Of a stretch of 64,000 nucleotides of DNA, positions 57,501 to 64,000 are shown piece after piece. The notes beneath the pieces are model-generated. The model saw only the letters and a list, made by a program, of their open reading frames with translations. It was not told the origin of the DNA and made no database searches. Origin of the DNA: Enchytraeus crypticus (Eukaryota > Annelida > Clitellata > Enchytraeida > Enchytraeidae); assembly GCA_905160935.1 (NCBI GenBank), contig CAJHZI010000028.1, positions 62,001 to 126,000 of the forward strand, read 5' to 3'. Within the stretch, counting starts at the first letter, position 1. Every line of letters starts with the position of its first letter. The position numbers and the translations under genes were made by a program.

Positions 57501-58858
57501 AAGCTCAGATACATGATTAGTATAAACATTATAAACCTTTCAAAGGCCCAGGAATATCACAACCTTTTGTTAAAATACCAACGCTCTGAGCCCTTGGCGA
57601 ATTTTAGTTCTTATTATTTCAATGACAAAGAGGTCATAGAGGACATTCTAGTCAAACTGGTTGGACCAAATAGAAGAACAGCAGTAGTATGCCTAGCTAG
57701 AATGTGGAAAAAATCAGATAAAGTCAGATCTATCAGAATTAGCCTGAGCAATGTCGAAACAAAGTATGAAATTTTGGGCAAGTCCAAAAACCTGAAGGAG
57801 TATGAGGAATACAGAAGGGTATATTGTGTGCCTGATCTAACTAGGAAGCAACAAGCTGAGGATAAGGTACTAAGAAATAAATTGAAGGAATTGAGAGACA
57901 AGGGGGATAAGGATGTGAGAATTAAGAAAGGTAAGTTAATAAAAAACGTAAATGGAGCCGAGGTGGTAGGGTTTGCACCTCGGAATTAGATGAAAACTTA
58001 GGATCTGCGGAGCCGAGTCTATTGTCGTCGCCTTTAGATGTTAAAAATAGCTTAAAATGTGTTTAGTTTAATTCCAGAAGTATTGTCAATAAATGTCTCA
58101 GCTAGAGTTGTTGATTAAAGATGAAAATATAGATAATTTTGGAATCAGTGAGTCATGGTTGTCTGATGACATTAGCGATAGTGAAATTAGTTTTAGTGGA
58201 TACAATGTATTTAGATGTGATCGAAATGATTTAGTCAAGAAACGAGGTGGGGGCGTTTTGCTGTATATAAAAAATGAATTGAACCCAAGTCAAGTTAATG
58301 ATTTATGTGTTTCTAACTTTAAAGAAAGTGTTTGGTGTAATATCAAGTATAAGAACATTGATCTTATTATTGGTGTTTTCATTTTGATGCCGTTTTGGCG
58401 GCACGGTAGCACGAACCTACAGTATATTTTTAATGTTTAATAGAGTATATCATGCCAATGCATCTCTATACTTTACAACAGTTACAGTAAAACAAGCAAT
58501 ATACAAAAAAAATTTAAATCAATTAAAATTTTGTTCTTACTGAACTCTGTAAATTGTGCTAGTTAAGTATGTATTCTTGTTAGATAATTATGTACTTGCA
58601 TTAGTGCTTTAATGTGTCTAAAACAAGCATGTAATTGCTTTCTGACTCGATACTGTTATGTTATATTGGTAGGGGCTGGCTCAGTACCTTGAAGATTATA
58701 CAAAAAGTTTGCAAATGCTTATTTTTCCGATTGTCAAAATTGTTTCTAGCTCCTATACCAGTAATATTCAAGACTGCTTAAATAGGCAACTTACAAATAA
58801 TTTTTGATGGAATTTTTCCCCTGGCACCAAGTCGCCACAAAATCATGGGAGCTGCCAT
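42518..58858 (-). CDS. MRPS27: Mitochondrial small ribosomal subunit protein mS27, 11 exons, 497 aa
   Basis: Exons, 5' to 3': 58858-58795, 56977-56885, 55628-55558, 54930-54866, 52927-52813, 52101-52023, 51603-51419, 50847-50587, 49021-48881, 43380-43198, 42754-42518. All phases match and all borders are GT..AG. The product starts MAAPMILWRLGARGKIPSK, a basic mitochondrial targeting peptide, then LSRTLLTQTYHCDEAWKQ. The MRPS27 family core is clear: IQEIFYKFRHTKQTTQ, VHYGIFLDDYSANLLMDYFV aligns with human [20 protein letters not shown], and EPWYDDHFDIP is family-like. The C-terminal 140 residues are charged and coiled-coil-like, ending in five Lys. Human mS27 is about 414 aa; this one is longer at the C-terminus and has a poly-Asn/Pro insert at about 200-220. 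mS27 is a PPR-like protein of the mitoribosomal small subunit. Its introns are filled with LINEs, a hAT element and four minisatellites. Confidence 0.92.
43443..43690 (+). mobile_element. tRNA-type SINE, family B, full-length copy
   Basis: AGCGTAGTGGTCAGAGGCGA (A box), CATGGGTTCGATTGCCAGCC (B box), then GCTGATCTGAGAGTAAAATC and a body matching 63720-63955 reversed. It lies in the last-but-one large intron of MRPS27, 60 bp upstream of exon 10. Confidence 0.7.
43715..44725 (-). mobile_element. 5'-truncated LINE (CR1/Jockey-like) C-terminal fragment
   Basis: A single open frame (44723-44247) encodes the RT C-terminal domain: LNIYYSFIHSHLNYCNIMWG, LFVLQKRAVRIINNCNYLSH and HGPKLWYNLPDVIKNAVYF. 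About 530 bp of AT-rich 3' UTR follows down to 43715. The frame is uninterrupted, so this insertion may be younger than the LINE at 13800-16990. Confidence 0.8.
45662..46006 (+). mobile_element. SINE-like retroposon with RTE-like 3' tail, copy 2
   Basis: 345 bp, flanked by a perfect 10-bp target duplication AAGTGCAATT (45652-45661 and 46007-46016). The uninterrupted sequence is seen in the sister hAT copy near 13630 (AAGTGCAATTTAGTAACATA), so the boundaries are exact. The body matches 10380-10745. The tail ACCTGCCACTTGACAGTGCA followed by CTGAAAAAG resembles the RTE LINE end. I see no clear tRNA, 7SL or 5S head, so the promoter origin is open. Confidence 0.85.
46395..46510 (-). mobile_element. 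RTE LINE internal scrap inside the hAT element
   Basis: On the minus strand it encodes GMVAGSETGLQKIMDSLSDT, then ALKYGMKINI, the same RTE segment as NQGMVARSENGLQNIMD in gene 2 intron 5. Confidence 0.7.
47100..48560 (+). mobile_element. Heavily decayed CR1-like LINE in MRPS27 intron 9
   Basis: Scattered blocks of RT are readable in changing frames: LGLLDLSAAFDTM at about 47310, PQDSVLGTLLFLIHYSTY (47490), then DQVYSWFSANCLAVNPSKTE (47655). The later region (47820-48560) is LINE-like C-terminal sequence (SKVYNSSVNSQNSALWQ type). VSQGSVLGPLLFSYYT at 47110 looks like a second, partial RT copy. A short foreign fragment interrupts it at 47740-47790. Confidence 0.7.
47740..47790 (+). mobile_element. 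LINE 3' end, (ATG)n-tailed family, copy 4, inside another LINE
   Basis: CCCGACCCTAATTAAACTGG, then GATTCAAGGGATGATGATGA, is the sense orientation of the relics at 1185, 35873 and 41648. It interrupts the RT-derived sequence straight after the PSKTESF segment. Confidence 0.5.
49048..49396. repeat. 30-bp minisatellite in MRPS27 intron 8
   Basis: About 11.5 copies of a 30-bp unit (AACGTGACTGCAAAGAATGA, then AAATGAGCAC; variants CGGCACAGAATGG). It begins about 27 bp from the acceptor of exon 9. The unit length is a multiple of 3, which leaves frames open on both strands; they are not genes. Confidence 0.95.
51571..51737 (-). repeat. 61-bp tandem repeat carrying the splice acceptor of MRPS27 exon 7
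   Basis: Units 51571-51631, 51632-51692 and 51693-51737 each include, on the minus strand, an acceptor-like TTTATT(G/C)ACAG|AGGCAG followed by the first exon codons (GCTTGTG.GATGATGCTA). The unit nearest the exon (acceptor at 51605-51604) leads into the conserved reading frame. The two upstream ones are near copies of acceptor plus exon start. Confidence 0.85.
51765..51850 (+). mobile_element. RTE LINE 3'-tail scrap in MRPS27 intron 6
   Basis: GAATTATATGCCACGGACCT, then GCCATTCCCAATAGGCAGT and ACACTGAGAGAGAGAGA, matches the RTE end at 25455-25496. Nothing else is recognisable in 51851-52022. Confidence 0.65.
53287..53785. repeat. 22-bp minisatellite in MRPS27 intron 4
   Basis: About 21 copies of a 22-bp unit (TATAGCCTGATAGGTAAA, then TAGA or CAGA) are nearly identical except for one T/C position. 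One short irregular unit, TAGCTTGAGATATAG, lies at 53630-53645. Homogeneity points to recent expansion. It lies 360 bp upstream of exon 5. Confidence 0.97.
54383..54632. repeat. 14-bp minisatellite in MRPS27 intron 4
   Basis: About 18 copies of CTCAGAGCTCACCC, with the first copies reading CTCAGTGCTCATCC and some GCTAACC variants. Each unit holds the palindrome GAGCTC. Confidence 0.95.
54648..54838. repeat. 38-bp minisatellite next to MRPS27 exon 4
   Basis: Five copies of a unit reading GACGTAAAACAATAACATAG, then CTTCGATTATAAGAAACA. It ends about 28 bp from the donor side of exon 4 (54866). Confidence 0.9.
55629..56884. other. MRPS27 intron 2: no recognisable element
   Basis: AT-rich sequence; an open frame at 55645-55881 (minus) is hydrophobic low-complexity translation without support. 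Intron 3 (54931-55557) likewise shows only ATCAATCA-type simple sequence at 54972. Confidence 0.45.
57165..57334. mobile_element. One end of a hAT-like element rich in AAGTACTTTTACTT motifs
   Basis: Read on the minus strand the terminus is CCAGTGTTGTAAAAAGTACT, followed by repeated AAGTAAAAGTA and AAGTACTT motifs. This arrangement is known from many animal hAT-type elements. I could not find the other terminus, so it is probably a solo end. Confidence 0.55.
57400..58405 (+). mobile_element. 3'-truncated LINE (CR1/Jockey-like): upstream ORF and start of endonuclease
   Basis: The ORF at 57414-57989 encodes an ORF1-type C-terminus (RSIRISLSNVETKYEILGKS; CVPDLTRKQQAEDKVLRNKL, then KELRDKGDKDVRIKKGK). 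A second frame (58080-58440) starts the endonuclease domain (NFGISESWLSDDISDSEISF, SGYNVFRCDRNDLVKK, then RGGGVLLYIKNELNPS). It breaks off at about 58400, where unrelated sequence begins. Both frames are long and nearly intact, suggesting relative youth. It lies in intron 1 of MRPS27, opposite to the gene. Confidence 0.8.
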
Positions 58859-59048
58859 TTTTATTGTTTACCATTTGGTAAAAGAAAAGCAGTGAACAAC
58901 TTTTTTGAGAAGATGATTCTGGTTCAGATTTATTTATTTAGCGTATGCGTTAATCCAGATAGTTGCTTCACTTGTAAGGCAACTTAGCGTAGACAGTCCA
59001 CCCGGTAGGCGGGTTAGAGGGCACTCCTCAACGATATGTTTCATATTT

Positions 59049-59096
59049 ACAACTTACAAGTCATAGTGGCTTTCTGAACCATGACTTGTAAGTTGT
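59049..59096. repeat. Perfect 16-bp inverted repeat upstream of MRPS27
   Basis: Arms ACAACTTACAAGTCAT (59049-59064) and ATGACTTGTAAGTTGT (59081-59096) are exact reverse complements around a 16-nt loop. Confidence 0.95.
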
Positions 59097-59189
59097 AGCA
59101 TCATTCTACTAGTACTAGTATAGTCTTTCTAATCTTACCATGCTAAATAGAGAGCACAATTTTGCAAATGCACAACTTTCGCACTTCGC

Positions 59190-59217
59190 AGATCGCTCTC
59201 TCTCTCACACACTCCTC

Positions 59218-59256
<39 letters not shown>
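59190..59256. repeat. (CT)n microsatellite
   Basis: CTCTCTCTC runs interrupted by ACACACTCCTCAC, then an uninterrupted CT run of about 30 bp. 59340-59680 shows nothing further. Confidence 0.95.
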
Positions 59257-59257
<1 letters not shown>

Positions 59258-59684
59258 TAGCGTACGGACTGTACGGCCTATCATCATCGCTGGTTTTTTC
59301 CAGACAAAAGTCCATAAGACATTACATGATACAATGACAGAAACAATTAAGAGAAAAGGAAAACATGGGAGGTGAATGATAAAGTGACGATATATTATTA
59401 ACGTCTCCGACCTACTCTCATTTGCGCAGGTCTCTCCTTCTCTGTCCTTATATTCTTCCTTCTAAATTCTATAAACTCTTTTATTGCAATTAACTTTAGA
59501 CATGATATTCTCGTTATAGTGTACGTATACTATTTTCTTAGAATTCTTAATATATTTACTAGCTTTATATCTGTACCAATTAACTCTTTCTAGGCCTTCA
59601 CCTTTAGTAGCTTAATACTTGGGTCCAGCTAATTTTTTATCTCTATTTTTCTACATGTCCACATTTTCAACATCTCCATTTTTC

Positions 59685-62600
59685 TAATAATAATAATAAC
59701 AACAATTAGAGTGCTACAGTCATCAATGACAACATCGAGCACTATTGAGACAAAATCAAGCCGGCGAGCAAAAAACGAAGGTCCAAAAACGGTGCAAATT
59801 CCAAAATCCAGAAATTCAGTCCAAAGTAAAGGGAGTAAAGAAAAGGTGGTTTAGGCGCAGGTCGTTGCTCATGGACACTGGATGGAAAAGAGAGATGGAA
59901 AAGATAGGTCTTCAACTGCTTATGGAACTGCTCATAGGAAAGCAAAGGCTGATGTGATTCAAATGAAGATTTCCGAAGATTGGATGGAAGAGAATTCCAG
60001 ATCTGAGGTGCAGCATGCTGGAAAGAACGATTAGATAGCTTAGAGCGTGAAGGTAAGCTAGGTCTCACAAGAGTAATTAACTTAGAAGACCGAGTAACAG
60101 CAGGCTGCATCACTTTAATCAAGTGAGACATACAAATTTGTCCAGGGATGGTGATGGACTTCTAGGTTAACGAAGCTGTTTTGTAAATGATACACTCTTT
60201 AATCTTTAGCCAGTGCAAAGACTTCAAAATAGGCGTAACATGTGAGTACTTGGAACTACAAAAAATTGCTCGCGCAAGAGAATTCTGAACAAACTGCAAC
60301 CGATCAATCTCACAGCCAGGGAGATTTAAAAACAGGGAATTGCAGTAGTCCAACTTCGATTGCACAAGAGCAGCACCAATTGTAGCAGCTGTCTCACGTG
60401 ACAAATATGGACGTATTCGACGAAGATCACGGATATGGAAGAAACATGCTTGTGAAGTTTTAGTTATGTGTTCGTGGAAGGTTAGGTGTTTAACAAGGAT
60501 AACACCGAGATTTCTCACAGAAGAAACAGGTGATATTTTCATACCCGAAGATAACGAAAGAGTTTTCCCATTCAGCTTCAGAAGCTGTTGAGGTGTCCCG
60601 ACCAACAAGAATTCAGTCTTAGATGGATTAAGTGCCAAGAAATTAGCAGACATCCAAGAGGATATAGACTGAAAACTTTGTTGCAGGAGGGTTTCAGCAT
60701 TAGAATACGAGTTAGGGGGAAACAAGTGTACATTTGAGTGTCATCAGCATATAGTTCCTGATCAAGAGAATGAGAAGAGATTAGAGTGCTTAGGGGTGTT
60801 GTATAGAGGTTAAAGAGGATAGGACCAAGAACGGAGCCTTGAGGCACACCATACTTTAAGTGAGAAGGCGAAGAGATGTACTCCATCACTTTCACACTAT
60901 AAGAACGATCTGTCAGATAGGAGGAAAACCAATCAAGAACAATTCCACGAACACCAAACCAGGAAGAAAGACGTTTCAGAAGAATATTGTGATCAATGAC
61001 ATCAAAAGCGGCCCAAAGATCAAGCATACATAATCCAGTTAAGCGTTGTGTGCACATGGCATTAACAATAGAATAGAACACAGATAGAAGCACCGTTTCA
61101 GTTTAACAATGCTTAGTATAAGCAGCTTGATGCTTATTAAATAGATCATTGTAAGAGAGACGACTAGAAAGCCTCTGAAGAACAATTCTTTCAGTGAGCT
61201 TAGATATGTATGACAGATTAGATATAGGCCTGTAATTCGACAATAATTCCTTATCCAGTGTGGGCTTTTTAAGCAATGGAGTAATAACTGCACGCTTAAA
61301 AGCGCGAGGAAATTTTCCAGTAGAGAGAGAGAGGTTAATAATCAATGTTAATACTGGAGCAAGTATGTGAATAAACTTCTTTAAAAGAGAGGTTGGGATA
61401 GGATCCAAGTCACAATGTGTAGCTGGAGAGTCTAAAACTAATTTAGTAATCTCATCAATTGTAACTGGATTGAAATTAGAAAGCTCATCTTTGGAATGAT
61501 TCTCTACTGGAGTATGAGGAGTAGAGTTAGGAGCTGGAGTGATAGATTCTCTAAGATTGCTTATCTTATCTGTAAAGTATTTGGAAAATTGTTCAGGCAG
61601 TGACTCCACAGGAGTAGAAGGAAGAGAAGGAGAAATAGATCTATGTAAAAGATCATTAACGGTTTTCCATAAACTCTTGACATTCACAGCCTTACTGAAC
61701 AAAGAGGAGTAGTACTCTTTCTTAGCATTAGCAATAGCAGTACGATAAATCTTGTGTTGCAAATTAGAAACAGTTTTCCAAAAATCTGAATGGGTATGAC
61801 GCCACTTTCTTTCAGCTCTACAGCATGCAGCCTTTAACTTTCTCAGACTAGAAGTATACCAAGGATTAGATTTCTTAAGCTTCTTGGTAGTTAGAGGTGC
61901 ATGCTTATCAAGTAGAGATGAAAGAGTAGTGTTATACTGTTTTACTAATTCATCAAGATCATTAGCAGGAGACTTGATCAAAGTCGAATTTTCAAGGTCA
62001 GAACAAAAGAGATCAAGATCAACGTTATTTACACACCTAAATGAAACAGTAGGTGAATTTTTAATAGTATCTGGCTTAACATGATTATAAGTGAATACAA
62101 CAGGAAAATGGTCTGACGGCGAGTGAGATAAAATAGTAACACTTAAAGGATCAATAGCAGAGAGACTTGGTGTAATAACAACATCAACTGTATGATTGTC
62201 AATATGAGTAGCAACATTCACATGTTGAACAGCATTACAAGAGGACAGCAAAGTATTAAACTGCTGAGTTAAGGGATCAAGAGGATTATCAAGGTGAATG
62301 TTGAGGTCACCTGTAATCACAAAGTCTGATTTAGAAGTAGTAAGGAAGGAGAGTAAGGTAGAAAACTCCGATAAAAAGAGAGAGAAAGGTTTGGCATAGG
62401 GGGAAGAAGATGGTGGTCGATACACTTCAACAACATGCAGCAACATGCAGAGTACATGCGCTAAATTTGCCAGTGATTGAAATTGCTTCAAATGAAGAAA
62501 ATTTATGACAGTCATTGCTAAGAAGGGTAAAGGGCTTCCTTAGTAGGAGAGCAAGTCCACCACCCTTAGCACCAGATATCCTAGAGTCATGATTTGCAAT

Positions 62601-62830
62601 AAACATATCATAACCTGGAGGAAGAATAGACATCAGTTCAGAAGGTGTGGTTAGAGAGGATAGCCAAGTTTCACTGATAGCAAAACAGTCAAACTAGTGA
62701 GTCTCAGCCAAATCATGGAAAGCAATGATATAGTCTGAGTTAGAGAGGGATCGGATGTTAAGAGAGCAAAGAGAAACATTGCTTCGAAGAGAATTAACCA
62801 GAATTCTCGATTGAAACATGCTTACAAAAC
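59685..62830 (-). mobile_element. CR1/L2-like LINE, nearly complete EN-RT region
   Basis: In the sense (minus) orientation, the endonuclease begins at about 62819 (MFQSRILVNSLRSNVSLCSL, NIRSLSN; FDCFAISETWLSSL) and includes SDFVITGDLNIHLD and SPSDHFPVVFTY. RT follows: KLVLDSPATHCDLDPIPTSL, LKKPTLDKELLSNYRPISNL, LLDLWAAFDVIDHNILLKRL, YGVPQGSVLGPILFNLYTTP, then YADDTQ. The C-terminal domain ends with SKLDYCNSLFLNLPGCEID and RSFQHAAPQIWNSLPSNLR. The 3' end has a (TTA)n tail (59685-59703). There are stops and at least three frame changes, so it is inactive; no ORF1 is visible. Confidence 0.88.
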
Positions 62831-63037
62831 TGGCAAATCAGTAATTGTAAACAATGCAGAAAGTACAATATAAATTACAATATAGTTATACACAAATTAC
62901 ATAAAAAATACAAATATGCAATAATTAACTAACGATCAAAACGTAAACACTATAACTTTAACAATTTAAACACTAAAAGCAATATAAAATAACGTGTAAC
63001 GGATCAACTATAACGGTAAAATAGCGGTAAAAATTAG

Positions 63038-63325
63038 CGGATTAGCGCACTTGGTTTAGTTGAGCGTCAATTATCGAAGTTAAGCTGCATCGACCTCGGT
63101 TAGTACTTTGTGGGCGACCACCTTGGAAGACCAAGTGTTGGTAAAAGCTTAGGAAGGAAAAAATCCCAGGATGATGGGAGGTTATTCTTAAATCCGCGCC
63201 GGCTGCAATTGATGCGCCATCAAAAGGCAACGATTACTAAAAACCATGGAGAGGAAGGAGGAAATGGGTCTTAAACAAGCATTTGTGCTTCCTGACCCAG
63301 TGTGCTTTTATGTTATGTTTTATAT
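63038..63325 (+). mobile_element. 5S rRNA-derived SINE (SINE3 type), copy 2
   Basis: TTAGCGCACTTGGTTTAGTT, then a 5S-like part (GAAGTTAAGCTGCATCGACC, TCGGTTAGTACTTTGTGGGC, GACCACCTTGGAAGACCAAG), the shared body AAATCCGCGCCGGCTGCAAT and a TTATGTTATG-type tail. It is slightly longer than copy 1 (an extra TAAAA near the 5S end). Confidence 0.85.
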
Positions 63326-63719
63326 TGCAGAGAAGGCGGCTGCTATTGCAGTTGCTCTAGTTTTCATAATAGCAATAGGAAAAAACAGTTGCAAGTGGCA
63401 GCAGTGGCGCAGAATTTGAAATCGAACATTAAATATCGACATCGTTAAATCTAATTAAAATTTTCATTACCAAACTCAAAACCGCAGTCGCATCACGTAC
63501 CCTAAGATTAACTCTAGGTTATTAAGGATATTAATCTTGGTATGTTAATGTATTTGAATTGAACAATGTTTTATAAATGTTAATAGAAAATTTACATTCG
63601 AAAATGACGTTCTTTAATGTCTGTTCAGTTACCCATTTATTTATCTATTTAACAGAAAATATAGTAAAAATACAAAAATATAGTAAGAAAAGTAAAAGTA
63701 AAGTATATACAGGCGCGCA

Positions 63720-63955
63720 TTATAGTGATCTTATCAACTATCTCTATCTCTATCTCTTAATACCACATGTTAAACCGTTAGACAGTTTAGTCCAGTCTCC
63801 TTGTGACTAGTCCTATGAATGTGCAAGATTTTAGGCCTACTCTCAGATCATCCTGGCTGGGATTCCAACCCACGAAAGTTCAATTCTCCTGCCATCTGCC
63901 ATTTAAAACTTCATGTCGTTACCTGACGTCTCTAACCTCCACGCTATTGCAGGGG
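63720..63955 (-). mobile_element. tRNA-type SINE, family B, full-length copy
   Basis: Plus-strand blocks TTAATACCACATGTTAAACC, GTGCAAGATTTTAGGCCTAC, TCTCAGATCATCCTGGCTGG and ACGAAAGTTCAATTCTCCTG match the 43443-43690 copy in reverse. The tRNA-like head is at the right end (ACCTCCACGCTATTGCA). 63326-63719 shows nothing else I can support. Confidence 0.7.
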
Positions 63956-64000
63956 CGAAAATTTTTGATCGGGATAGGGGAGGGGGTAAAAAAAATTCTC

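Larger units (their letters stand above)
58859..59340 (-). promoter_or_regulatory. Upstream region of MRPS27
   Basis: The MRPS27 ATG (context AAAAATGG) lies at 58858-58856, so its 5' UTR and promoter should lie here. Seen: a perfect hairpin at 59049-59096 and a CT/GA run at 59190-59256. I could not recognise a TATA box or named factor site with confidence. Confidence 0.4.

Noticed and set aside
59058-59082. A 25-nt first exon for MRPS27 (ATG..ACTT|GTAAGT) in the right phase
   Set aside because: The alternative at 58858-58795 gives a longer, much better targeting peptide (MAAPMILWRLGARGK) with a good start context. The 59 kb match is part of a hairpin and is probably chance.
63326-63400. Short exon-like stretch (KAAAIAVALVFIIAIG) similar in flavour to the 22928-23290 membrane protein
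   Set aside because: The resemblance is limited to Ala/Val/Ile composition, and the frame ends quickly.

Overview
This is a 64 kb stretch of AT-rich animal nuclear DNA. Its features are spliced genes with long introns, (AT)n and (CT)n microsatellites, minisatellites, many decayed LINEs, several Pol III-type SINEs and non-autonomous hAT-like DNA transposons. The palindromes TAGGCCTA and TACATGTA are strikingly frequent. I infer a bilaterian, probably a marine invertebrate; nothing in the window fixes the phylum.

Three multi-exon genes can be built with every splice phase matching. (1) Plus strand, 5929-20763: four exons, 1,211 aa, Ser/Arg-rich and without a recognised domain. Its second intron (10229-17688) is packed with transposons. 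(2) Plus strand, 26835-37938: six exons, 1,204 aa, a low-complexity Gly/Gln/Pro-rich protein with a long Gln repeat and an 18-bp minisatellite in the 3' UTR. (3) Minus strand, 58858-42518: eleven exons, 497 aa, the mitochondrial small-subunit ribosomal protein mS27 (MRPS27), complete from the targeting peptide to the stop. Genes 2 and 3 converge. A fourth, weaker candidate is a 120-aa two-helix membrane protein on the minus strand (23290-22928).

Layout: 1-5.9 kb holds simple repeats, LINE/SINE scraps and a 1.1-kb hAT-like element. 5.9-20.8 kb is gene 1, with a SINE carrying an RTE-like tail, nested palindromic MITEs, tRNA- and 5S-derived SINEs, the left half of a TTCGG-rich hAT element and a 3-kb antisense LINE in its introns. 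20.8-26.8 kb is intergenic and includes a minisatellite interrupted by an RTE LINE that is itself interrupted by a hAT element. 26.8-40 kb is gene 2. 40-42.5 kb is intergenic SINE debris. 42.5-58.9 kb is MRPS27, whose introns hold LINEs, a complete 1.75-kb hAT element with a nested SINE, and four unrelated minisatellites. 59-64 kb holds a CR1/L2-like LINE, a second 5S-derived SINE and a tRNA-type SINE.

The genes show no evident functional link: one serves mitochondrial translation and the other two are unidentified. The most informative signals are the layered transposon history, readable from target-site duplications; the 5S rRNA-derived SINE; the SINE whose 3' tail matches the local RTE LINE; and a tandemly triplicated splice acceptor in MRPS27. 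I did not find a clearly new multi-gene system.
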